Assembly (NCBI GenBank): GCA_026391515.1
Contig: JAPLEC010000455.1
Span: 1 to 15,351, forward strand
Direction: 5' to 3'
Source: Bacteroidia bacterium
GTDB lineage: Bacteria > Bacteroidota > Bacteroidia > Bacteroidales > VadinHA17
DNA length: 15,351 nucleotides
Shown: one piece after another, positions 7,487 through 14,678 of the stretch
How the letters are laid out: each line of letters begins with the position of its first letter
How positions within the stretch are numbered: position 1 is the stretch's first letter
Made by a program: the position numbers and the translations under genes
The notes under the pieces: generated by a model
What the model was told of the DNA's origin: nothing
What the model saw: the letters and a program-made list of their open reading frames with translations, nothing else
Database searches by the model: none

Positions 7487-8719
7487 TTAATTAACCTCTT
7501 TTGAACTGGATTCTTCTCTCCACTTTTCAGATAATTTGCCGAGCCGGAGAGCCAGATCGATTGTTTTCTGAGCCCTTGCAACGACAGGTGGATCTATCAT
7601 TTTTGATCCAAGAGCTACTACTCCAAGTCCCTTTTGTCCTGCTTCTTCAAATGCAAGCACGATCTTTTTTGACTTTTCTAGTTCTGTTTCATCCGGTGCA
7701 TATCCCTGATTTATAACAGCAATCTGCCTCGGATGAATGCATCCCATTCCCTCAAAACCCAATGCTTTGGAATTAAGAACATTCTGTTTCAAAGCTTCCA
7801 TGTCGCCCACATCAGAGAATACAGAATCTATTGGTTGTATCCCTGCAGCTTTTGCAGCAACAATCAGCCTGGTTCTGGCATATAATGACTCACTGCCCTC
7901 AATAGTTCTGGCGACACCCATATCGGCCGTAAAATCTTCAAGTCCAATTACAATAGCAACGATGTCTTCTGAAGCTTTTGCAATTTCAAATGAATGTTCA
8001 ATACCCAAAGCACTCTCAATAATAGGCATCAGGAATACCGTGTTCCTTATTTTCAGCTTTTTTCTTATTGCATTGATCTCCGTTTCAATTCTTTTTACCT
8101 GATCAGCTGACTCACATTTTGGAATCAAAATAATGTTAACATTATGAGGTACAACATAATGCAGATCTTCAAGACCTGTTTTGCCTTGATTTATTCTGAC
8201 CATTCTCTCTGCACCACGGAAGTCGATCTGTCGCAGTGCATTACGGACAAGTATTCGTGCTTCATCTTTTTTATCCGGAGCAACTGAGTCTTCAAGATCA
8301 AGTATTATTCCATAAGCTGAATGGAGTCCTGCATTTATCATCAGGCTTGGTGTATTGCCCGGAAGATAGAGCCTTGAAAATCTTGTTCTGTCCCTGGTGG
8401 TTGAATACCTGTTTTCACTGATCATTTCAGGAAGGAATTCCGGATCAGTGTTTACCACTTTTTTAACAGCAGCTTCGAGCCGAGCAGAAATAACAAATGG
8501 AAGCGCTCCTGAATCATTTATTCTCAGCACTGCATTTCTGATCTTGTAGAAAGTTAAAACCTCGTGACAAAGATTTATTATTGATTCACCGTAAAGAGTT
8601 TTGACTTTCGATACCAGATCAACAACAATACCCCCCTTCCCTTTCAGTTCAAGTGTTATTTCACAGTCAGATCTTACCTTAGGTCCGGCATTACCGACAG
8701 TGGCTATCTTTTTGTTCAT
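7487..8719 (-). CDS. citE: Citrate lyase gamma-beta fusion (CitD acyl carrier + CitE lyase)
   Basis: This 410-aa protein joins two citrate lyase subunits usually encoded separately. Residues 1-92 match CitD, the acyl carrier: RSDCEI has Ser17 where the phosphoribosyl-dephospho-CoA prosthetic group is attached, and LRINDSGALPFVISARLEA matches the end of CitD. After a linker at about 93-112, residues 113-400 match CitE, citryl-ACP lyase of the HpcH/HpaI fold: RLYLPG (116-121), DLEDSVAP (141-148), VRIN (174-177), MPIIES (231-236) with Glu235, GLEDFTADMG (259-268) with likely metal-binding acidic residues, and CIHPRQI (327-333). CitE makes acetyl-ACP and oxaloacetate from citryl-ACP. Order and 16-base spacing to citF support one complex. 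The ligase CitC and the prosthetic-group genes citX and citG are not in the window. Confidence 0.9.
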   Translation of the reverse strand: MNKKIATVGNAGPKVRSDCEITLELKGKGGIVVDLVSKVKTLYGESIINLCHEVLTFYKIRNAVLRINDSGALPFVISARLEAAVKKVVNTDPEFLPEMISENRYSTTRDRTRFSRLYLPGNTPSLMINAGLHSAYGIILDLEDSVAPDKKDEARILVRNALRQIDFRGAERMVRINQGKTGLEDLHYVVPHNVNIILIPKCESADQVKRIETEINAIRKKLKIRNTVFLMPIIESALGIEHSFEIAKASEDIVAIVIGLEDFTADMGVARTIEGSESLYARTRLIVAAKAAGIQPIDSVFSDVGDMEALKQNVLNSKALGFEGMGCIHPRQIAVINQGYAPDETELEKSKKIVLAFEEAGQKGLGVVALGSKMIDPPVVARAQKTIDLALRLGKLSEKWREESSSKEVN

Positions 8720-8741
8720 AATTTCAACTATTTATTTGAAC

Positions 8742-9152
8742 TTATTTTCTTTTATCTTCACAAATCTCAATCAGAACGCCTGATGTAGATTTTGGATGCA
8801 GGAAAGCAATATCGAGACATTCCGCACCTTTTCTTGGTTTAGTATCAATAAGATTAACTCCTTGTTTTTCTGCATGTTTCAATTGCTCCTCTATGTTTTT
8901 TACCGCAAAAGCAATATGATGTATTCCTTCACCCTTCTTCTCAATAAATTTACTGACAGGGCCATCAGGATCTGTTGATCCCAGCAATTCAATTTTAGTT
9001 TCACCCACCTTGAAAAATGCAGTCCGGACCTTTTGTTCCGCAACCTCTTCAATATTATAACACTTCAATCCGAAGACTCTTTCGTAAAATTCAATTGCAG
9101 ATTCGAGATTACTGACGGCAATCCCAATGTGTTCAATATGTGATGGTTTCAT
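8742..9152 (-). CDS. mce: Methylmalonyl-CoA epimerase
   Basis: This 136-aa vicinal-oxygen-chelate protein is at the usual epimerase length. Likely metal ligands are His8 in IEHIGIAV, Glu55 in TKIELL, His79 in GIHHIAFAV, and Glu129 in GVLIEICED. The ordered motifs EFYERVFGL, IELLGSTDPDGPVSKFIEKKGEGIHHIA (split here across residues 54-80) and LHPKSTSGVLIEI are typical of bacterial methylmalonyl-CoA epimerase, which interconverts the R and S forms between succinyl-CoA and propionyl-CoA metabolism. It is first in the operon, 22 bases before citDE, behind a good promoter-like sequence. No mutase or carboxyltransferase gene is next to it, which is less usual. Another VOC acyl-CoA epimerase cannot be fully excluded. 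Confidence 0.88.
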   Translation of the reverse strand: MKPSHIEHIGIAVSNLESAIEFYERVFGLKCYNIEEVAEQKVRTAFFKVGETKIELLGSTDPDGPVSKFIEKKGEGIHHIAFAVKNIEEQLKHAEKQGVNLIDTKPRKGAECLDIAFLHPKSTSGVLIEICEDKRK

Positions 9153-9185
9153 ATTAAATTGAAAAGATTAATAATAAGGTAATAA

Positions 9186-9218
9186 CAAAATTAGCTGATT
9201 ATTACGACTCAAAGCAAA
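9186..9218 (-). promoter_or_regulatory. Bacteroidetes-type promoter for mce-citDE-citF-rubredoxin
   Basis: On the minus strand TAATTTTG (plus CAAAATTA, 9186-9193) matches TAnnTTTG exactly. TTTG (plus CAAA, 9215-9218) lies 21 bases upstream; a second CAAA at 9210-9213 gives a shorter 16-base spacing. Transcription would start near 9180, about 28 bases before the mce ATG. Confidence 0.5.
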
Positions 9219-9221
9219 TAA

Positions 9222-9243
9222 ATATCATGTTTTCATGAGATAT
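9222..9243 (-). terminator. Weak AT-rich hairpin after the polyferredoxin gene
   Basis: ATATC (9222-9226) pairs with GATAT (9239-9243), and ATG (9227-9229) with CAT (9234-9236), leaving a TTTT loop and a two-base bulge. Read on the minus strand it lies 27 bases past the polyferredoxin stop and is followed by TTTATTTG. The stem is short and AT-rich, so termination is only plausible; the trailing TTTG is also the -33 box of the next promoter. Confidence 0.25.
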
Positions 9244-9269
9244 CGCATACTTCAGGATGTCGCAGGATA

Positions 9270-10829
9270 TTAAAATGGGAACTCGACGGGGGTTTTGATA
9301 TCAGATTTCTGATTCTCAGGCTTTTTTGCAGCCTGATGAATGGAATTCCCATCTACATAAATTGCTTTAAACGGGATTGTCGGACAGGCGAATTCGCAAT
9401 GTCCGCAGCCTATACAGATTTCAGTGTTAACTTCAGGGATTACAAGGTTGCCTTCATAAGGGATCATATAAACTGCTTTGGTCGGACAAGCTTCAGAGCA
9501 TGCTCCGCAGGCAGTCTTTTCAGTTTTTACAATGCAATTGTCCTTTATAAAGTTTGTTTTACCGATTTGTGTCAGTTTTTTTGCTTCAAGAGCTAAAGGA
9601 TGCAGGGCATATGTTGGGCAAATCTCAGTGCATTTCGTACAATTATATGTACAAAAGCTCTTATGATAATCCATTACCGGCTGCATCATTCCTGTCACTC
9701 CATATTGTAAAAGAGCAGGTTGCAGCACACCGTTAGGACAGGTTGAGATACATAGCGAGCATGCTGTACAATCAATATTGAAATTCGCAATTGAAACTGC
9801 ACCTGGAGGACAAATAGGTGTTGTCTTATTCTCTTTTACCGTAGAAGGTTTTTTAGGAACAGGAGCTTTTTTATCCTGACTTTTAATAATCTGAGGCAGC
9901 CCCAGCAATAACAGCAGAGAGCTTGCTATAAACTTACGCTTATTGACATCTGTTTCGTGTGACTTTCTTTTAATACTAACTATTCCATAAGAGATCGCCT
10001 TTTCGGTGCAGTTGTTGATGCAGTTAAAACAATCGACACACCTTGACGCATCAACATGATGCTGAAGAAAATCGATGCATGTAGATTTGCATCCTATTGA
10101 GCATCTGCCACATCTGGTGCACTTACTTTCATCTAATTTGATCCTCAATATTGATACTTTTGAGAGAAGCCCCAGCAAAGTACCAACCGGACAAATCATG
10201 TTACAATAGAGGCGCCCTTTCATAAAAGATAGTGTACCAACGAGGAGGAAAAACAGCACAGGTATAGAATATGTAAGCAGCGGAAAACCTTTAACAGTAA
10301 TATGATCAAGTGTATAGATATCAAACTTATGGAGAATGCCGGCCAGAAAATTGTTAATTATGATTATTGTCGGCTTTACAAAATATGTCATAAACCTGCC
10401 GAAGATGCTGTATGGATCAAGTAATGTAAGTAAATATACGCCCCATACAATGGTAACGATGAGTGTTGCTGCTAGGAGAGAGTATCTGATTATTGTATAA
10501 GGTTTCTTAAATCCAAATCTTCTGAATTTTTTCTTGATGCGGCCTCCGATTCTGCTGAAAAGGTCCTGTCCAATGCCAAGAGGACATAAAAACGAACAAT
10601 ATGTCCTGCCTGTGAGAAAGGTAAGGATCAGAACAGCAAGAAAACCTGCAGTTGCCAGAGTTCTCAGATCATAGAACTTTAGAAATGAAGGGATAAACTG
10701 CAGATATAGCAGAATATTTACATATTTAACCGGAATTAAACTTTTAAAATCAATAAATACAAGGAAAAAGCAGATTAAAACCAGCGCTGAAAAAAGGATA
10801 CGGAATTTTCTCAGGAAAGGCGACCTCAT
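9270..10829 (-). CDS. Membrane polyferredoxin, NapH-NapG-type fusion
   Basis: This 519-aa protein appears to carry electrons through a chain of iron-sulfur clusters at the membrane. Residues 1-225 have several membrane segments (about 10-28, 58-75, 115-137, 186-203) and the two NapH-type CxxxCP motifs (78-83 and 209-214). Residues 237-274 hold two [4Fe-4S] ferredoxin motifs. At 297-317 a basic KRKF precedes a hydrophobic run (SSLLLLLGLP), resembling an internal export signal. Residues 340-485 then resemble NapG: CPPGAVSIANF, C354/C357/C360/C364, C393/C397/C400/C404, C432 with C441/C444/C448, and C472/C475/C478/C482. Six clusters in total are predicted. The start lies six bases after the DUF362 stop, so the two genes form an operon. 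No nitrate reductase or cytochrome is nearby; the electron partner is unknown. Confidence 0.85.
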   Translation of the reverse strand: MRSPFLRKFRILFSALVLICFFLVFIDFKSLIPVKYVNILLYLQFIPSFLKFYDLRTLATAGFLAVLILTFLTGRTYCSFLCPLGIGQDLFSRIGGRIKKKFRRFGFKKPYTIIRYSLLAATLIVTIVWGVYLLTLLDPYSIFGRFMTYFVKPTIIIINNFLAGILHKFDIYTLDHITVKGFPLLTYSIPVLFFLLVGTLSFMKGRLYCNMICPVGTLLGLLSKVSILRIKLDESKCTRCGRCSIGCKSTCIDFLQHHVDASRCVDCFNCINNCTEKAISYGIVSIKRKSHETDVNKRKFIASSLLLLLGLPQIIKSQDKKAPVPKKPSTVKENKTTPICPPGAVSIANFNIDCTACSLCISTCPNGVLQPALLQYGVTGMMQPVMDYHKSFCTYNCTKCTEICPTYALHPLALEAKKLTQIGKTNFIKDNCIVKTEKTACGACSEACPTKAVYMIPYEGNLVIPEVNTEICIGCGHCEFACPTIPFKAIYVDGNSIHQAAKKPENQKSDIKTPVEFPF

Positions 10830-10835
10830 CGTGGA

Positions 10836-11756
10836 TTACATTTTAATTCTTTTAATATTAAGAGAATCCAGCTTCATGTTTCCCAAGCCCATTTTATAGG
10901 CAATTGGGATATATTCTATCTTTTCAGTTTCAACGCCAAGCATTTTCGCAGCGGCAGCATCACCGGCAACCCAGTCAGCAGTGATAATCTGGGATTTCAT
11001 TTGCACCACATCTTCCTTTGAAACTCCCTGGGGGCCGTGTTTGACCATAACATTGTAACAATCAATTATATTCAGTGCAGGCTTCTTTTCAAATAAAGCA
11101 TAATCTGCAATACACTGATGCAGGTTGTTCGAATGCCAGTAACCTCTGTCCCAGACAACACCCATCATGTTTTTCAGACAGCATGTCATTCTTGTTGAAT
11201 CATGATCTTTCAATACAGGCACATTTATAAAAACATCTGTATCAAGAAGAAGCTCATGAACCTTGGCATTTTGAAGCTTCACTCCACCGTGTATCTCAAT
11301 CCGTTGATAATAACTTTCAGAATTACCCGGGACAACTTTGGCTCCTGCGCTTTTAGAAGCCTTTTCAATGCCGGAATTTTTATAGCAACTTACCCAGTTA
11401 TCACAAGTATGATCGAATACATAAACTTCCTTTGCTCCAGCTTTAAAACAATGTTCAATAATCCTTTTCACAAGTAAAGGATTGGTATTTGCCGCCAGCT
11501 CAGGAGTTACATCCCAGCCGATATTCGGTTTTACCAACACCTTTTGACCCTTCTGAATGAATGAGCTCATTCCTCCAAGCTCCTGAATTCCAATATCGAA
11601 CATTGCCTCAGGGGTACCTCCCATAACGGCAACCATATCATATTTTACATTGACAGATGGAGCAGCCCATAATTTATCATATCCGCCAAGACTTAAGGCT
11701 GCCCCTGCAACCAGACCGGCTCCAGCTGATTTTTTAAGGAAATCTCTTCTTTTCAT
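10836..11756 (-). CDS. Tat-signal DUF362 protein
   Basis: This 306-aa protein starts with a twin-arginine signal (MKRRDFLKKSAGAGLVAG) followed by a short hydrophobic stretch and a likely cleavage site near residues 31-32, so it is probably exported folded. The rest matches DUF362: VLVKPNIGWD (73-82), GAKEVYVFDHTCDN (107-120), FINVPVLKDHDSTRMTCCLKN (176-196, containing a CC pair), NIIDCYNVMVKHGPQG (229-244), and AGDAAAAKMLG (264-274). DUF362 has no established biochemical activity. Proteins of this family often occur with or fused to ferredoxin domains, in line with the polyferredoxin gene six bases downstream. Tat export would suit a protein that binds a cofactor before export; several cysteines (118, 124, 192, 193, 215, 233) could help, but none forms a classic ferredoxin motif. 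Confidence 0.85.
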   Translation of the reverse strand: MKRRDFLKKSAGAGLVAGAALSLGGYDKLWAAPSVNVKYDMVAVMGGTPEAMFDIGIQELGGMSSFIQKGQKVLVKPNIGWDVTPELAANTNPLLVKRIIEHCFKAGAKEVYVFDHTCDNWVSCYKNSGIEKASKSAGAKVVPGNSESYYQRIEIHGGVKLQNAKVHELLLDTDVFINVPVLKDHDSTRMTCCLKNMMGVVWDRGYWHSNNLHQCIADYALFEKKPALNIIDCYNVMVKHGPQGVSKEDVVQMKSQIITADWVAGDAAAAKMLGVETEKIEYIPIAYKMGLGNMKLDSLNIKRIKM

Positions 11757-11830
11757 GATTCCAACTTGCTTATTTTTTCAAATAACATCAAGATAAGTGC
11801 CGAAAAGTACAATTTTTTTTTTGTTTTTCC

Positions 11831-11848
11831 GTCATGAATATGAATGAC
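11831..11848. promoter_or_regulatory. Operator-like dyad between DUF362 and larC
   Basis: GTCAT and ATGAC flank a central ATAT (GTCAT-GA-ATAT-GA-ATGAC), so 14 of 18 positions are symmetric. The same bases also read as two tandem ATGAAT units. It lies in the 184-base divergent gap between the DUF362 gene and larC, next to a run of ten T at 11813-11822. It could be a regulator site for either unit, or chance in AT-rich DNA. No clear TAnnTTTG box was found for either direction. Confidence 0.25.
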
Positions 11849-11940
11849 AGTTTTCTATACTATCTTAGCATTCTAATTCATAATTAAAGTTTTTAACATT
11901 ATTTTATTTCGATTGTCTTGGTTTTAACATATCGCAAAAC

Positions 11941-13122
11941 ATGAAAATCCTATTTTACGATTGTTTCTCAGGTATAAGCGGAGATATGAATCTCGGTGCA
12001 ATGTTGGATCTTGGTGTTGATAAATCATTCGTGATAAATGAACTGAAAAAACTTGATCTCAGAGGATGGAAGCTTATAGCGGAGAAGGCTCAAAGGCATG
12101 GGATTTCCGGTACAAAGGTTACAGTCAAACAGACACGCTCTGAACGAACTCTAAGGCATCTGGCTGATATTGAAAAGATTATAGAAAAATCAACACTCGA
12201 TAACCAAACCAAGAAATTAAGCAAAAAGATATTCAGGAAAGTTGCAGATGCCGAAGCTCTGGTTCATGGAATTCCTGCCGAAAAAGTCCATTTTCACGAG
12301 GTGGGAGCTGTCGATTCAATAATTGATATTGTCGGAGCTGCAATCTGTTTTAAAGCGCTGAAAGTTGATGCTGTTTATGTATCAGTGGTAGAGCTTGGCA
12401 GCGGATTCGTCAAATGTGAGCATGGAAAGCTGCCGGTACCAGCCCCTGCAACTGCTGAAATTATGAAAGGTATCCTGGTCAGGAAAGGAGGAGTCGATTT
12501 CGAAGCTACCACACCTACAGGAGCTGCTATCCTGGCAACTCTCGGGACAAATTTCGGAATGTCAACATTATTTAAGATTGAAAAAACAGCCTATGGTGTC
12601 GGGCAAAAAGATCATCCGGATGTTCCAAACCTGTTGCGTGTTTTTCTTGGAGAAGCTGAAGAAAATCAGGGAGGGCACGATGCTCTGCTTATTGAATGCA
12701 ATATTGATGATATGAATCCGGAATTTTTTGAAAATATATCTGACAGGTTATTTAATGCCGGAGCTTCAGATGTATTCATTTCAAATATCATTATGAAAAA
12801 AGGGAGACCGGGTAATGTACTGAATGTTATTTGTGAAACGGGACATGCTGAAATTATGAAAGAAATAATTTTCACTGAATCTACTTCAGTGGGTATCAGG
12901 ACGTTTCCTTTTAAAAAAGATACGCTGGTAAGAAAATTTGGAACTTTTAAGACAATATATGGAAAGGTTACGGTAAAAAGTTCTTTTTATAAAGGAAAAG
13001 AGGTTTCATATAAGCCGGAATATGAAGAATGCAGGAAAATTGCCTCTGAAAAAGGAATTCCGGTGAAAGAGGTTTACAACAATATTATGGTTTCGATTGT
13101 TAATATTAAAAAACAAAAATGA
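11941..13122 (+). CDS. larC: LarC nickel-insertion enzyme (NPN cofactor)
   Basis: This 393-aa protein is LarC (former DUF111), the CTP-dependent cyclometallase that inserts nickel into the pincer nucleotide precursor to give NPN. N-terminal part: FYDCFSGISGDMNLGAMLDLG (5-25) and the histidine-containing VHFHEVGAVDSIIDI (116-130), then LPVPAPAT (164-171) and ATTPTGAAILATL (189-201). C-terminal part: ECNIDDMNPEFFE (252-264), KKGRPGNVL (286-294), TESTSVGIR (312-320), and YKPEYEEC (357-364). In Lactobacillus plantarum the two parts are joined by programmed frameshifting; here one continuous frame covers both. The run of histidines often seen before the HLxDI segment is absent: this protein reads TLRHLADIEKI. 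It heads the lar operon and overlaps larE by four bases. Confidence 0.93.
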   Translation: MKILFYDCFSGISGDMNLGAMLDLGVDKSFVINELKKLDLRGWKLIAEKAQRHGISGTKVTVKQTRSERTLRHLADIEKIIEKSTLDNQTKKLSKKIFRKVADAEALVHGIPAEKVHFHEVGAVDSIIDIVGAAICFKALKVDAVYVSVVELGSGFVKCEHGKLPVPAPATAEIMKGILVRKGGVDFEATTPTGAAILATLGTNFGMSTLFKIEKTAYGVGQKDHPDVPNLLRVFLGEAEENQGGHDALLIECNIDDMNPEFFENISDRLFNAGASDVFISNIIMKKGRPGNVLNVICETGHAEIMKEIIFTESTSVGIRTFPFKKDTLVRKFGTFKTIYGKVTVKSSFYKGKEVSYKPEYEECRKIASEKGIPVKEVYNNIMVSIVNIKKQK

Positions 13123-13922
13123 CAGAAACCAAGTCGACGAAGCTTAATTTAATTTTGAGAGACCTCAAGTCATCTGTTATTGCGTTTTCAGGTGGGGTCG
13201 ACAGCTCTTTTCTTGTTCACAGGGTTAAATCACTGGATATTCCAAAGGTGATTGCAGTTACAATCAAAACTTCTTACATGCCGGCACGTGAAATTGATGA
13301 AGCTTCTGAATTTGCAGCCTCACAGGGTATTGATCATAAAATAATCAATATAGAATTCCCGGAAATAATAAGACACAATCCATTGGAAAGGTGCTACTTA
13401 TGCAAAAAAACTCTGTTTACCAAAATAATAGAATTCGCTGGTGAAAATGGTTATAAACATATTCTCGACGGAACAAATGCTGACGACACAGAGGAATTCA
13501 GACCGGGCCTCAGAGCATTAAAAGAATTATCGGTAAGAAGTCCGCTGGCAGAAGCCGGACTTACAAAGAAAGATATAAGAGAGCTAACGTATAAATCAGG
13601 ATTCTCATTTCATAATAAACCTGCGATGGCTTGCCTGCTGACCAGGGTCCCTTATGATACTGAAATAAGCGAGGGAATGCTCAGAATGATCGAAAAAGCT
13701 GAAGATTACTTGTTCGAGAAAGGATTTCCCGGGGCAAGAGTAAGGATGCACGATAACATTGCACGAATTGAATGTATTCCTGGTTATATGGAAAAAATGA
13801 TTAATAATCCTGACAGAGAATTAATAATAAAGAACCTGAAAGAAATAGGATTCAGATATATATCTTTGGATCTGGAGGGTTACAGAACAGGAAGTATGAA
13901 TCCGGAAACCAGAGAAAGATGA
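13119..13922 (+). CDS. larE: LarE sulfur transferase (NPN cofactor), three-cysteine type
   Basis: This 267-aa PP-loop ATPase adenylates the pyridinium biscarboxylate nucleotide and turns its carboxylates into thiocarboxylates in NPN synthesis. The ATP-binding SGGVDSSF is at residues 24-31. Cys172 in MACLLTR aligns with the sacrificial Cys176 of L. plantarum LarE. There is also a Cys92-x-x-Cys95 pair in ERCYLCKKTLF; LarE proteins with all three cysteines have been reported to hold a [4Fe-4S] cluster and use it for sulfur transfer instead of sacrificing a cysteine, so this one may be catalytic. Other conserved pieces are LDGTNADDTEEFRPG (116-130) and GARVRMHDNIARIE (205-218). It overlaps larC and larB by ATGA at each end, indicating translational coupling. 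Confidence 0.93.
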   Translation: MTETKSTKLNLILRDLKSSVIAFSGGVDSSFLVHRVKSLDIPKVIAVTIKTSYMPAREIDEASEFAASQGIDHKIINIEFPEIIRHNPLERCYLCKKTLFTKIIEFAGENGYKHILDGTNADDTEEFRPGLRALKELSVRSPLAEAGLTKKDIRELTYKSGFSFHNKPAMACLLTRVPYDTEISEGMLRMIEKAEDYLFEKGFPGARVRMHDNIARIECIPGYMEKMINNPDRELIIKNLKEIGFRYISLDLEGYRTGSMNPETRER

Positions 13923-14668
13923 CTGGCAAAGAAGTTGAAAAATTGCTGAAGGATGTCCATGATGGCAATAAAAGTGTCGAAGAGGCACTTGAGATCCTGA
14001 AGAGCTTCCCGTATACAGACCTGGGATTTGCAAGAATTGATCATCACCGCGAGATGAGAACAGGTTATCCGGAGATAGTCTATTGTGCTGGTAAAACCAC
14101 TGAACAAGTCAGGGAGATTTTCCGGGTAATGATTGAAAAAGAGAATAATGTTATTGGTACAAGAGCGAACCAGGAGATGTATGAATCTATCAGGAAGATA
14201 TGTCCTGAAGCCGTTTATTTCCATGAGGCAAGAATCATCTCAGTCCAGAACAAAAAGCCGGATATACCTGATACCAGCATTGCTGTAATTACAGCCGGCA
14301 CTTCCGATATTCCTGTTGCTGAAGAAGCTGCAGTTACGGCTGAACTGCTTGGTAATAAAGTACTAAGGATCTATGATGCAGGCGTGGCAGGAATACACAG
14401 GCTTGTTGACAAGCTGCCTGAAATCAGAAGCTGCAGAGTAATAATTGTGATTGCCGGCATGGAAGGTGCCCTGGCCAGTGTGGTAGGCGGACTTGTTGAT
14501 AAACCTGTAATTGCAGTTCCAACCAGTGTGGGGTACGGAGCCAATTTCGGAGGAATTTCAGCACTCCTTGCCATGCTCACCAGCTGCTCAGCCGGAGTGA
14601 CTGTTGTTAATATTGATAACGGATTTGGAGCCGGTCTCTCGGCAAGCATGATCAACAGGATGAAGTGA
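13919..14668 (+). CDS. larB: LarB pyridinium biscarboxylate mononucleotide synthase
   Basis: This 249-aa protein is LarB, which carboxylates nicotinic acid adenine dinucleotide and hydrolyses it to pyridinium-3,5-biscarboxylate mononucleotide, the first NPN step. The N-terminal part has LGFARIDHHREMRTGYPEIVYCAGK (35-59); the C-terminal half is AIR-carboxylase (PurE)-like: AVITAGTSDIPVAEEA (122-137), IAGMEGALASVVGGL (178-192), PVIAVPTSVGYGANFGGISAL (196-216), and CSAGVTVVNIDNGFGAG (223-239). Cys223 is at the place of the catalytic Cys of L. plantarum LarB. It is the last lar gene, coupled to larE by ATGA. The order C-E-B is compact, and no larA lies within the visible part of the operon. Confidence 0.94.
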   Translation: MTGKEVEKLLKDVHDGNKSVEEALEILKSFPYTDLGFARIDHHREMRTGYPEIVYCAGKTTEQVREIFRVMIEKENNVIGTRANQEMYESIRKICPEAVYFHEARIISVQNKKPDIPDTSIAVITAGTSDIPVAEEAAVTAELLGNKVLRIYDAGVAGIHRLVDKLPEIRSCRVIIVIAGMEGALASVVGGLVDKPVIAVPTSVGYGANFGGISALLAMLTSCSAGVTVVNIDNGFGAGLSASMINRMK

Positions 14669-14678
14669 CCCTGATTAT

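Noticed and set aside
7471..7581. Longer start for citF
   Set aside because: The extra residues overlap the end of citDE in another frame and have no counterpart in the CitF family; the ATG at 7470 fits spacing and homology.
11813..11822. T10 tract as a phase-variation switch
   Set aside because: One homopolymer in an AT-rich gap is not enough; no length variation can be seen from one sequence.
11941..13122. Programmed frameshift in larC
   Set aside because: The gene is one continuous frame containing both LarC parts, so no frameshift is needed.
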